Source of the DNA: Parachlorella kessleri | Taxonomy: Eukaryota; Chlorophyta; Trebouxiophyceae; Chlorellales; Chlorellaceae | Direction: 5' to 3' | Assembly: GCA_001598975.1 (NCBI GenBank) | Contig: BBXU01002306.1 | Coordinates: 1 to 26,493, forward strand | DNA length: 26,493 nt | In this document: in pieces, positions 16,882 to 26,493 of the stretch | How the letters are laid out: each line of letters opens with the position of its first letter | Numbering within the stretch: position 1 is the first letter of the stretch | The notes under the pieces: generated by a model | The model's input: only the letters and a program-made list of their open reading frames with translations | Database searches by the model: none | What the model was told of the DNA's origin: nothing | Position numbers and translations under genes: made by a program

Positions 16882-19800
16882 CTACTGCCACTGGTTGGTG
16901 AGCTGGGAGGGCCAGAGGGCGCCGGCTCCCATGTGACCGGCTGCTGCAGCTGCCAGTACGCCCGGGGCGGGCAAGGGGGGCGCTATGCCTGCTGTGGAGA
17001 GCGGCGCATGGGGCCCCATGGGGAGCGCAGCCCGCAGAGCTGACAGCTGGGGTGGTGCATGCTGCTGCGCCTGCTGCGCTTGCAGCGAGAGGGCTAGGGC
17101 AATGGTGGCCGCATCCGGTACCATGGCCAGCTCCCCTGGGGGCAGGGGAGCTGCAAGGCCCGGTGGATCGCGGGCTTGCCCCAGCCTCGAGAACCCTGCG
17201 AGGCCTGCTGCCACTCCTGCTGCTGCTGGCGCGGCTGCTGGAGTGTCGCACCCACGGCAGCCAGAGGTAGCCAGCCCAAATGCAGCGGCTGTAGCGGCAG
17301 CGGCGGCAGCCTCGGGGCTGGGCACAAGGGGAGGGTTCAGCTGGCCTTGCGCCTGATGCATGAGTGGCGCCATGGGTGGAACCAGCCCGAAGGCAGGGGC
17401 CAGCCCTGACAATTCTGGTGGCCACCCCTGTGCTGCTGCTGGTGCTGGCCGCCGTGACCGCTGTCCTGCAGTACCCAGGTCGGCAGCAGGGAGGGCTGGA
17501 TTTGCAGCTGCCATTGTTGCAGCCGGGGTGGGACATTTCTGGGAGGCCACGTCCGTTGCTACACCCTGCTTGCTGAAGCCTCTGGCAACCTGGAAGGTGG
17601 CCCCTGAGGAGCGGCTTTTCGGAACAACAGGGCCGGCTGGCGCAATTCCAGGCCCCATTGATCTTACCGGTGGGGCAGCAGCGCCAGCACCATGAGGTGG
17701 GGGGCCGGCATCTTGGGCAGGGTTGATGGGGAGCCTGGGGCCGGGAACAGCTGCTGCTCCTGCTGGCGCGGCTAGGCCTGAGCTGGCAAGGAGGAGTCCA
17801 GAGCCAGCCGTGGCCAGCCTGGCGGCGGCATGGGCAGCTGGCGCAGGAGGAGGCAGCAGGGAGCCGGCCCTGCTGGCAGGGCCGATGCTGCCGCCCGCGG
17901 ACGGGAGGGTCCCTATGGCCATGCCCGCGCCGGAGACGCCCTCAAAGCGGCCGCTGACATTGGCAAAGGCGGTGGGCAGTCCGCTTGAGGGGCCGCACAG
18001 GGAGGCTGGGAAGAGCGAGGAGGGGTGCTCGCTAGACATGCCTGGGAGCCTGCTTGGGTTGGAGGGCACGGCAGCGGGCGCTGCGGCGCCCCTGGCTGGG
18101 CCCCCAAGGGGGGCTGGCGCCTCCGAAGCGCTGAAGGATTGAACAATCTCCATGGCCTTGTTGCACGCCCGTACAATGGCCTGGGCATCCGCGCCCTGCA
18201 TGGCAGGCAGGCGAATTCACCCTCTCTCCAGGTATGCCCTGTCTTAAGGTACGGAAGCACAAGAGTGGCCTTGGGGGGCGACCTGCGGAGGGGTTGGAGG
18301 AGAGGCCACACTAGGGTGCACATTGCAGCCTGAAACATTGCAGAACATTTACATGGTGCACATTGCAGCTTGGAACATTTACAGACCAAACTATACTAGT
18401 AACCGTCCACATGCACGCCCGCAAATCTGAGCTCGAGGTGCCCATGGCCCGCATGCTATGCGCCAGCTCCACAATATGCCCGGCTGCACCAGCTAAACCC
18501 TATCCCCAAACACACCTGCACCGCACACGCTTGGACCTGGTGCTGCCCCATGACCTGCACGCTGTGCATGATCTCCATGACCTGCCCCAGGAAGGCGTCG
18601 CGAGCCTGGGCGTAAAACTGATGCATGTGGCCTAGCTTGTGACTAGCGTCCTCTGCACCAGGAAAGAAGAAGAAAGGAGGCGTAAGCATTCACCGGAAAC
18701 TGGTCAACTGATAGGAGATACTATACCCACAAAATAAAGTTTCATGACAGTAGGCTATGCTGTAGCATCAGGCCTGCTAAGTCAACCCTAGCCACACACA
18801 CACCAAACCCCCGCGCTTCACTATCGGGCAACCGCTACTATTTCTGTCCCCCTCACCGGCGGGGTTGGGGTGATGCCATGGGGGCTGACCATACTGCGGG
18901 GGTGCCGCTGGTAGCCAGGGAGGCACCTGAGCAAAGCACGGCCCCATCGCCTGCGCCCCGGCGCCTAGTCCAGGAGCCAGGCTGCTCGCTCTTGCAGGGC
19001 CATGCTGGCGCGGCGGCAACGGCAGCGGGGCTGCCTTCGCCCTTGCCGCCGCCGCCGCTGCTGGGCCGGTGGCGCCAGGGTTACGGCCGGTGAAGTTCCC
19101 AGGCTGTTTGTGTTGCAGAGGCTCACTAGGTGGGGCAGTAGGTGCACCCTCCGCTGCTGCTCTCTTTGCTGCAGCTGGGGGTGGCATGACGGCAGCCGCC
19201 GGCGAGGGCACCGTTCCGGGTACTCCTGTGGCCTTCCCCATGCTCGGTGTACCCTTGGGCGACGCATTCTCATCAGGTGCGGCAGCCGCAGGAGCGGGCC
19301 CCCCCGCGCTCGCTGCCGCCGCGGCCGCCTCGGCCGCGCTGGCGGCCGCACTGGCCGCCGCCGCGAGCGCTGCCAGCTGGTTGCTGGCGTCCTGCTTCTG
19401 CCTCTGCGCGGCATAGTAGTAGTGCTCTGCTGCCTCCTGCCTCTGGCAAGCCGCGAAGTACTGCTGCTCTGCTGCCGCTGCCTGCTGTGCTGCGCTGGTG
19501 GGCCCCGGCTTGTACAGGCTGTCCGCCTGTGAGTTGGTGTTCCCATGGGGGCGCCGGTCGGTGCCGGAGCTGTTCCCGCCACTGCCCTGCTGCCCAGAGA
19601 CCTTGCCGCCGCCGCCACCGGCGGTTGTGAAGATGCCGCCACCTGCCTCTGTGGCTTGCCCTGCCTGCGGCTGCTCGTTGCTGCCCTCCCCGCTGCCGCT
19701 TCCATTCCCAGAAGCCCGCCGACTGCCGCCCACGCCGAGTGAGGTAGGCCCTGTGGCTGTCCCACCCTGGTCCCCACCCATGCCCCCTGCCCTGCCACTG

Positions 19801-21361
19801 CTAGTCGCCCTCCTACTACCATCCTGGCCCCCGGGCTGCTGCTGTCGCTCGGCATCCTGTGCTCCCTGCTGGGCATGCTGCTGAGGCTGCAGGGCCACCC
19901 CCCCGCCCTGGCCGGTGCTGCCACTGGCATCTGCGCTGGCCCTGCCCGTCTCCAGGTCTGCTTCCAGAGCAGCCGAGACGGGCTGCACATACCTCACCCG
20001 CTTCCGTTGCCTTGAGACTGCAAGGCTGCTGCTGCCACCCTCGCCCGAGGCGCCCAGACTCACGGCGGAGCCGCCTTTGGAGGTGGCTGCAGCATGACAC
20101 AGCAGGCTTCAGACCTCCTGATGCCCAAGGACGTTCAGACATGGATGGTCAATCAGATGGGTAGGAAGGCTGAGCACGTGGGCTAGTAGACTGGTTAGCA
20201 GGGGCAAGGCGTATGGCTGCTGTATAGAGTACAGGACCGGGACACCATCTATGGGCAACGACATACTCAACAAGTCACCGAGCAATCAAGCGTGGCAGGG
20301 TACTTAGAAATATAATTTTGCAGCATGTAGCACTTGGTCTTCACATGCCCAGCCCGATTACAGCACAGCCAGCAGGAAAGGTTCACGCAGCAGGCGGGCC
20401 TCGGCAGTCACCAACACTCTGGCTTCGCTACAAGAAGACTAAGTATGAAGTCAAAGTTCCCTGATCCTTAAATAACTTACTGGGAGGGAGTGATCGGCTA
20501 CGCGAGCGTTGCAGCTGTTGCAGGGCAGTGGCCAAGCCACCACCCTTTAAAGCAGCGCCCATGGGAGTTCCGCCAACCCCTTTCTCAGAAGCCGACCGAC
20601 AGAGGACCCCATGCTGTGCCTGCTGACCCTGCTGCGGCTGCTGCTTGTGCTGACCTGGGGGAGACAGCCCTGGCCTAGCAACAGTAACTGGTGCTGGTGC
20701 CGCTGTGCCAGGCTCCCGCTGCGCCGGCTGGCCGTGGCGGGGTTGCTGCTGCTGCTGCTGCATACATAGCATTTTCCGCCGCTTCGCAGCACGCATAGCG
20801 GGGCCGCTTGGGTAGCACTGGTCCTCCTCATCACTGCAGCTGCAGGCATCGGGCGCCGCCCACAGAGCCCCACCGCCAGCATCAGCTGCCAGCGGCAGAG
20901 GCACTTCTGGCTCCGGCACAACTCTTTCACGACTGCTAGGCGTCTGTCCAGGGTGGCCAGGCGCCTGCGGGACCTGCTGCTGCTGCGCACCTGCCTCTGC
21001 CGCACCTGGACCATCTAGCATGTCAGTCTCACAAGTGCCTGCCGCTGGAGGCTGCGCGCTACCGGAAGCGCTGGGCCAGGCCGCCGCTGGGCCCAGCCCG
21101 CCCTGCAGGGCCTCAGGACTGCTGCCGACCTGGGTAAGCCCGGAGCGCGCCCGGCGGGCACCGCCCAATTTTTGCCAGCGCTCTAGGCTGCTGGTGCCTG
21201 GGTCCGACAGAGCCTTAGCTGCCGCCAGTGCTGCCGCCGCCGCTGCAGCTGCCTCTGCTGCTGGCTGCATTTCCGCCTCCAGGTGCTGCTGAAAGCGCAG
21301 GTTTGGGTTGCAGCGATCGACTGGTGCAGCCGCTCCTTGGGCCCATGGGCTGTTGCTCAAC
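16882..21361 (-). CDS. large low-complexity nuclear-type protein, family not recognised
   Basis: Exons on the minus strand are 20481-21361, 18857-20086, 18516-18652 and 16882-18195. All phases agree and the stop is TAG at 16882-16884, giving about 1,190 residues. Donors include A|GTAAGT and G|GTGAGG, and acceptors are GTGCAG or CTGCAG. The protein is mostly Ala, Gly, Pro and Gln runs. Basic clusters MRAAKRRKM (20770-20796) and RQRKRVRYVQP (about 19979-20013) resemble nuclear localisation signals. A more ordered stretch spans exons 3-4: EDASHKLGHMHQFYAQARD, VMEIMHSVQVMGQHQVQ and AQAIVRACNKAMEIVQSF, probably amphipathic helices. The 5' end is unresolved. An upstream exon ending at 21453 can be joined in phase, or translation could begin at the ATG at 21270. 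A nuclear regulator is my inference, not a family match. Confidence 0.75.
18315..18383. repeat. 40-base tandem repeat in an intron
   Basis: Two units beginning GGTGCACATTGCAGC (18315 and 18355) share ACATTTACA near their ends, and the second is shortened. They sit in the intron between exons 3 and 4 of the low-complexity gene, near the acceptor side, and add several CATTGCAG sites that resemble 3' splice sites on the plus strand only. Confidence 0.6.
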
Positions 21362-21453
21362 CTGGAACGAGGAACCTGGCACCTGCGTGAGAATGTCACC
21401 AGCTGTATTAAAAGGCCAAGCTGCGGCACCGGCAATCAGCGCCACCTACTACT

Positions 21454-21570
21454 TCAGCCAGGCAAGTTGTTTTGCAAGGGCGAGGGCCACCATGGCATCC
21501 GTCCTGGCGCTCACCTCTGCAAGCTTGTGTATGGTGCACTCGTCGCGCTCGTGACGATGCGGACGCCAGC
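21454..21570 (-). other. possible 5' exon, gene assignment uncertain
   Basis: The minus strand has an open stretch encoding RDECTIHKLAEVSARTD and MVALALAKQLAWLK. It ends CTGAA|GTAGTAG, which could splice to the 21361 exon with a 91-base intron in matching phase. It could also end earlier at GCAGAG|GTGAGC. It may be the N-terminus of the large low-complexity protein or part of the tectonin-like remnant just upstream. No start codon is visible in this frame before a stop near 21605. Confidence 0.3.
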
Positions 21571-21687
21571 CTATCAGCCGGACCTGAGTCTGGATGCTCG
21601 ATCAGGGACGCTTTACGTATTTGCGCCCGGGCTTTCGTATCTTTCCCGCCTTCGACCCTTGCCCACCCGCTCGACACCGTCCAGCAA

Positions 21688-21810
21688 TCAGCATAACCCA
21701 TTGGCATACATCCATGGGTTTCCAAATGCGTCAATCTTGATGGTAACGCCCATCGGAGCCCCGTCAGCACTTGAGCGGACCTTCTGGTGGAAAGCGAAAC
21801 CAACTCTTGC
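21688..21810 (-). pseudogene. tectonin-like beta-propeller repeat fragment
   Basis: After a CCCCAG acceptor-like site the minus strand reads VGFAFHQKVRSSADGAP, then MGVTIKIDAFGNPWMYANG, then meets TGA. The pattern 'hydrophobic-D-x-x-GNPW-x-x-x-NG' resembles the core of tectonin-type propeller repeats, where a Gly-x-Pro-Trp-Val-Val-Asn word is typical. A nearby shifted frame continues with GWARVEGGKDTKA, also tectonin-like. No further repeats or intact gene are visible, so it looks like a broken or isolated fragment. The match is from memory of the motif and is tentative. Confidence 0.33.
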
Positions 21811-21813
21811 CTG

Positions 21814-22875
21814 GGGTACTGGCTGGGTTACTGATAAAAGAAACTGCAATACATGGTTCCTCCACATCGACCTCTGTCATTTAAGTCATTCGACCGTGCG
21901 ACCAACGCTGCACTCGAACGCAGCGAACAATCTTGAGGTTACCAACTGTCCTTGCTGGGCATGCACGTGGGTATTGGCTGAACGGGCACAGCAGTTCGGC
22001 AGTTGAAGTGAAGGCAGGTGCTCCCGTACTCGCTATGCCCAGATGTCTCGAATAAGGGCAAAACAAAAGTGGCCTTAGCTTATCTCGGGGAGAGAATTAC
22101 TGGCTCAAAACTCAAGCAAGACTCAGGCTCATTCTGCATCCAGCCCTGTCAGTCCAGTCCAGTCCAGCCCAGCTCTACTCCCTGTTTGCACTACCTGCCA
22201 CCCATGCTAAAAACACAAGTGGGCATGCTCCCTCTCTTGGGAGCACGAGACGCTTTAGCAAAGGGTAACCGCCGACAACTTAAATGCTGGCCGTTTAGGA
22301 CACCCTCCCAGTGGCACCAAGTCCCAAGCAAGCCTACAGTTTGTAAACATAGGGCGCCTGCCAGATATGCAACGTCGGTACGGGGGTCGGCCCTCACTCT
22401 AGGCTCACTCCAACTATGTGCTGCTCACTTCCGCAGCGTGCCACCACAGTAGCCACTCTGGGGATCCTTCAGCCCAGCCACTGCTCGGCCTTGTGGTCGC
22501 CGCGGGACCCCACCTGCAACAAATACTAAATACATATGTTGTACATATATATATCGGCAAGTCAAGGGAACCGTCATGAGCAGATATCGGGCCCACCAAA
22601 CAAACTCACAGCCATACTGTCGGGATTGTGCTAAGAGTTAACAAAAGCTAGTGAAAGGCCCAGAAAAGAGTGAAGCAATCCAACAACCCTGGAGGGACAT
22701 CTCAGGCCATACAGACGAGGCATGAATGAAGGCAAGGAGTAGCGCGGTTCCTACATGTGGCCCCAAGACCCTTTGCAACACTCCAGCATGCTTGCAGCCC
22801 AGGCTGTTCCGTAGAAACTTCCCTTGCCGAGTGTAGAGTATGAAGTAGCTGTTATTTAGTGGAATGTTTGAATGA
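21814..22875. other. no supported gene; 3' region of the RVxF-motif gene
   Basis: This is AT-richer DNA downstream of the right-most gene. It contains the inverted dispersed repeat at 22088-22203 and an AT run TACATATATATATC near 22541-22554. Open frames are short, and none has a recognisable domain. Part of it is probably 3' UTR. Confidence 0.4.
22088..22203 (-). repeat. dispersed repeat, inverted full-length copy
   Basis: Read on the minus strand it starts GGGTGGCAGGTAGTGCAAAC, has a short CTGGA tandem run, then GACTGACAGGGCTGGATGCA, and ends AGTAATTCTCTCC. It follows the copy at 4482-4582 in the same order over about 100 bases, so the unit boundaries can be set from these two: GTGGCAGG at one end and TTCTCTCC at the other. 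Confidence 0.75.
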
Positions 22876-25800
22876 CTAGTTGCATAGTGACCACCAGTAT
22901 GTTGGGGATTGCTCAAAAAATCGCATCTTCCTTGGGGCACAAAGCAACAATTTCAAGCCGTCAAGAAAGAGAGATGGGATGGAGAAGAGCAGTGTGGCTG
23001 GCCAAGAGCTCCAAGGTTGCAGCACTTTGACGGCCCGTACCTTTCCCCTGTGGGAGACGGTCTGCTTGGACCACTCCGCGCGGGCAGCCTCAAAGCTTGT
23101 CAGGTCCCGGGCCACTTCCTTGGCAGAGGGGCCCTGCAAACGAAAGACATACTGGACCGTTAGCCAGGCAGTGCCAACCTTCAACCAACACTAGCGCAGC
23201 CCATGCTTTCCGGGATTTGCTGCAGTGATGTCCGATGTGTGCAGCCCCTGGCCACAAAGGCGGACACACCAAGCCCTGCGGCAAGAAACAGCCACAGCCA
23301 CCCTAGGTACCCTGCAACGACCCCTCCACCATGCCACCCCAGCAGAGCGCCATGCACAGTGTCGAAGCAACGGACGACATTTACCCCTATCTCCCCTTTG
23401 TTCGCCTTGCCTGCCACCATGTACAAGACGTTTTTGTCATGCGCAGTACAATAGCCTTCACACCCAGCAGCTATGACCGCCTTACTACTGGCACGCTGGC
23501 CAGACCCTGCCCATTATACATTACCAGCAAACTGCCGCCCCTGGAGAACACCAAATCTGGGAAGGAAGGCGCCTTGCCAGCCCTACACGCCAGCTTGCTA
23601 ATTTTACTGGCTGATCATGCACAGCATGTACCGTACCACCAGCCAGCGCCCTTCAACGCGAGAAAAAGCTGGAGCTTCGCAAGCCTACACACCAGCTTGC
23701 GGATGCGGCGCTGGTCACGCACAAAGCGCATGGCGTCCTCCAAGCGCGGGCGCTGCCTGGGCGCAAAGCGGTCGGACAGCTTGTGGAAGTGCTCTATCAG
23801 CAGGTCTACGGAAGTGCGCGCCCAGGCATGCCTGTGCGGGATGAATGAAAACTGGAGTAAAAAGCTTGGGTTTGGCAGCTTGTAGAAGTGGTTCGTCAGC
23901 AGAAATAAAGATACACAGGAACATGGGCCCAGGGTTTTGACCAAGGAGCACCAGCTTGAAAAGGATGTACCCTGAGCCCTACCCAGCCTATACATGATTC
24001 CTCATGGCCCGGCCCACCTGTAGCAGGCCCTGCAGGTGTCTACGCAGTCCAGCAGCGCCACCCGCCGCTGGTTCTCGACCTCGCGCGAGCTCCATGTCAC
24101 CGACTTGCGCCTAGCTGAAGGCGCCGGCGCCCTGGGAGGCGAAGGCGGTGGCGGTGGCGGGGGCGGCGCTGCTGGAGCTTCCGCAAGCAACTTGTCCAGA
24201 CCAAAGGGGTCGTGCTCCACTGGCTCCTCGCCTGCTGGCTGCTCCGGTTGCTGCTGTGCCTGTGGCTGGTGCGCTGTGGCCACCGTACCTGCCGCTGCTG
24301 CCCCTGCTTCACTTGCAGGCCCCACCGTAGGCCCTGCCGCGGAGGCAGTAGGCATTGCTTCTCCTGCTGGGCCGAAGGAGGAAGGGCCAGCTACCTCTTC
24401 CGAGGAATCCTGGAGTATGGGGTCGGGATCGGTGGCCTTCTCCTGCAGGCGCAACCAGAAAAATCACAAGGGTCTAGTTTGCTTTCCCGCTGAGTCTGCG
24501 GGGGACCCGAGAAAACTGGGGTCACCACTGCTGGCCGGCACCTGCAGTCGCACCACCAGAAAGACTACACAACTTCAGCCGTGTCCGCCTGCATGGGCGT
24601 CATCAGAGAGCCGCTGGTATGGGGTCAGAGCCAGCTCCCTTCTGCAGCGAGGCCACAAACAGGGCTCACTCGACCTTACTGTCAGTGCCCTTTGTTGTTT
24701 GTGGGTAATAGGCACCAGGCTGTGGAGTAGCCGCCCCGGTAGAGTAAGCCAACACAGCATCACTGCGGCGGCACACTGTAGATAGTTTGGGGACTTTCTG
24801 CTTGCCAGATCTGGGAAGCAAGGGGTTACGTTATAGGGGACAACAGTGCCTTGAAACCCATTGCCACCAATGCAGCGTCGCGATGTTCATGGACTTCCCT
24901 TCCAGAGGATCATACGCACTTATAACACAGAGAGGAACACACAGCATCAGCAGCTCCACCTGCCTGCAGCCGAATAAGTATCTCGTCGTCCTCTTCCGAG
25001 GCCTCTGGCAAGGCTTCTGCCATGTCCTTCAGCCGGCCTACCACCTGGGTTCACAAAGAAAGCAACACCTCCCTCTTGCCCTATGCACCATATGGGTCTG
25101 CACCGGCTCCCCGGTCCGCACGTGGGGCAACTCCGAAGCTAGACATTTCAGCTGTACATAGGCTACACACCTTTGCAGAGCCCCGCGTCAGCACCCTGGG
25201 TTGAAAGACAGCAAGGTCAGTACCATCCTATTCCAGCACTGGGAGCTATGCACCTCCCACACCTGCCTCCGAGGGACCCTAGAGGCAGGGTTTACCATGC
25301 AGATGCCGCCCCATGATCCGGGTATTAGTCTGTTTTCGAGGTGTGTAGCTTGCGACAACCACCCGCATCATTCTGAAACCCCTGAAACCAACCCTTCCTA
25401 CACCTTGCTACCTTGTTGAATTGGAATGAGTCGTCGGTAGTCAATTGGTTCCGAAGCACAGCCCAGGTGCCATACACGTCGAGCTGGCTGAGCTCTCTCA
25501 GTGTGAAGATCTGCACTGGAGGCAAATGGCAGTGGCTGCATGCTCAGCATGCTGCAAAACAGCACTGTAGTGGAAGCGCGTTTTGTAGACGCAGGGGCTG
25601 ACAGGCCACCTGAAACTACATGGCAGGTAGGCTGGAGTCCGGCATCCAAGCAAGCTGAGAGGTGCACCACGGGTGCTTCGCTTCGCGACAGCTTTGCTGC
25701 TGCTACTGCTGCAGCTCCGAGGGGGGTGCACAGAAGGGCGAACGCGGGGCTTGGTAGGCCACTCAGCAGCCCAGCAAAGTCATCAAGGCACTATAGGGGA

Positions 25801-26431
25801 GGGCATTGGCGCTCCCACCTCACCTCAGCATGCTTGCTGGCGGCCATGAACAGCTTGCTGTACTCCCGGGCCAGTAGCGGGTCATGAGCCTGCTGGGGGT
25901 CGCGCATGGAGGCTTTGAGCGCCGAAAACGCCAGGGGGCCGTGCTCAGCGTGGCGCAGCGTGCCCTCCTGGCCAAACAGCTGCCGCAGCAGCTCCGCCGC
26001 CTTGACAAACTTCCTGGGCTGTGCTATGTGCACGGCTATCTTACGCAGCGCTGCGGCAACTGGGTCGGTGGAGCATTGCACTGGCGCCGGCGGCGGCGGC
26101 GGAGGCGCAGCGCTGCTGAGCGGCTGCTGCTGCCGCTCGTGGTGAGTTTCTTGCTGTGCCCCTTGCTCTGCCTCTGGCTGCTGCTCGGCGGCTGTTTGCC
26201 CCATAATGGTGGCCTGATTTGCTTCTTGATGGGCTGCCGCTGGCTTATCTGCAGTTGGCAAGAGTTGAGGTGCGGCAGAGTAGCACGCAGCAAAGCAGAG
26301 GTGTCATGGTCGAGCCAGGATGGCGCACCTTCCGGTTTTAGACGCTTGCTCCTCTCATCATCATCTGCAGAGGGGTCCTCCACCTGACGCTTGTTGCCCA
26401 CAGGTGCAGGCAGGCTCCTGAAGAGCGACAT
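22876..26431 (-). CDS. nuclear-type protein with PP1-docking (RVxF) motif
   Basis: I do not recognise the family with confidence. The exons are 26329-26431, 25824-26248, 25412-25510, 24964-25044, 24018-24442, 23693-23831 and 23041-23133, with phases consistent across 455 codons. The last exon is either read on to TAG at 22876 (509 residues) or spliced at AAG|GTACGG to an unseen exon. Residues 1-34 include the basic word RSKRLKPE. Residues about 80-235 are helical (FVKAAELLRQLFGQ, LARE-YSKLFMAASKHAE, FTLRELSQLDVYGTWAVLRN, VVGRLKDMAEALPEASEEDD). An acidic and Pro-rich linker follows, then RRKSVTW at residues 347-353 (24092-24109), and a second helical part (SVDLLIEHFHKLSDRFAPRQ, EDAMRFVRDQRRIRKL). 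K-S-V-T-W fits the RVxF consensus for protein phosphatase 1 docking, as in PNUTS. A PNUTS- or LUMINIDEPENDENS-like role is a hypothesis only. The 80-base first intron is inferred from a frame change. Confidence 0.72.
23578..23600 (-). repeat. intronic copy of exon 6 donor edge of the RVxF-motif gene
   Basis: The true donor is GCAAGCTG|GTGTGTAGGC (last exon base 23693). About 100 bases further into the intron the transcript reads GCAAGCTGGCGTGTAGGGC. The copy has GC where the true donor has GT, so it is a weak or dead donor. Confidence 0.6.
23873..23910 (-). repeat. degraded intronic copy of exon 6 of the RVxF-motif gene
   Basis: The real exon at 23774-23810 encodes DLLIEHFHKLSD. The intron upstream on the transcript holds a stretch that reads FLLTNHFYKLPN in an open frame, with CAGCTTGT and TCAGCAG shared on the plus strand. 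The copy lies about 100 bases from the original and has no strong splice sites of its own. Confidence 0.65.
24092..24109 (-). other. RVxF-type PP1-docking motif (RKSVTW)
   Basis: The minus strand encodes RKSVTW after an eight-proline run. The consensus for PP1-docking motifs is a basic residue, an optional residue, V or I, any residue but Pro, then F or W. A V-T-W core occurs in the PP1 regulator PNUTS. The motif is short, so a chance match is possible, but its place in a disordered linker between two helical regions fits such a site. Confidence 0.45.
24964..25044 (-). other. exon 4 of the RVxF-motif gene, possible second GC-AG donor
   Basis: The exon opens after AACCCAG and encodes VVGRLKDMAEALPEASEEDD and EILIRLQ, 27 codons. 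Phase 0 is needed to join the next exon at GAGAAGGCC. The donor giving this is CAG|GCAGGT, the same six bases as in the GC-AG intron of RSH1. An alternative is GCT|GTGTGT, 24 bases further on, adding eight codons in phase. Confidence 0.5.
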
Positions 26432-26493
26432 AGGTGTGAGCCGTGTACACCAATCCCTTCACCAGCAGTCCATTCAGTTGTATCAAATTAGCC

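Noticed and set aside
18965..19990. Minus-strand 341-codon open frame in an alternative frame
   Set aside because: It overlaps the chosen exon 18857-20086 out of frame. The chosen frame has phase-matched splice sites on both sides and continues into exons with coherent helices. The alternative is Arg/Ser-rich noise.
26036..26328. Unspliced continuation of the first exon of the RVxF-motif gene
   Set aside because: Reading on past 26329 gives a frame that becomes Arg-run noise, whereas the other frame encodes a helical domain that joins later exons in phase. An 80-base intron is the simpler reading.

Overview
The window looks like nuclear DNA of a unicellular green alga, probably Chlorella-like (trebouxiophyte). 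It is GC-rich and intron-rich, with short exons, GT-AG introns plus one or two GC-AG introns, and proteins full of Ala, Gln, Gly and Pro runs. The one gene recognised with certainty is a plastid-type RelA/SpoT homologue (RSH1 type), which fits a chloroplast-bearing eukaryote. The genus is inference.

Four protein-coding genes are supported, all on the minus strand and head to tail, so the right end is the 5' side. From right to left: (4) 26431 to about 22876, a nuclear-looking regulator with two helical regions and an RVxF-type PP1-docking motif; (3) about 21361 to 16882, a very low-complexity protein of about 1,190 residues with basic nuclear-localisation-like motifs; (2) 14600 to 5927, the RSH1-type (p)ppGpp enzyme, reconstructed as 15 exons whose phases all agree and which sum to 1,050 codons plus stop; (1) 3133 to beyond position 1, a Q/A/G-rich protein whose 3' end lies outside the window. 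A fragment resembling a tectonin beta-propeller repeat lies at about 21688-21810, between genes 4 and 3.

The intergenic stretches (about 3.1-5.9 kb, 14.6-16.9 kb, 21.8-22.9 kb) hold no convincing genes. They do carry copies of one dispersed repeat with the core GACAGGGCTGGATGCA: a pair at 4.44-4.58 kb, a pair at 15.36-15.50 kb, and an inverted copy at 22.09-22.20 kb.

The most unusual feature is inside the introns. In at least five introns (three in RSH1, two in gene 4), the edge of the neighbouring exon, usually with its splice site, is repeated once to three times as degraded copies. Several copies keep a usable-looking splice site. One would add exactly 30 in-frame codons to the TGS domain of RSH1. 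These 'exon-edge echoes' are read directly from the sequence; whether they affect splicing is inference.

Functionally, RSH1 would set plastid (p)ppGpp levels. Its hydrolase residues are intact and its synthetase half has diverged. The other three proteins look like disordered nuclear regulators, with no sign that they form a pathway with RSH1.
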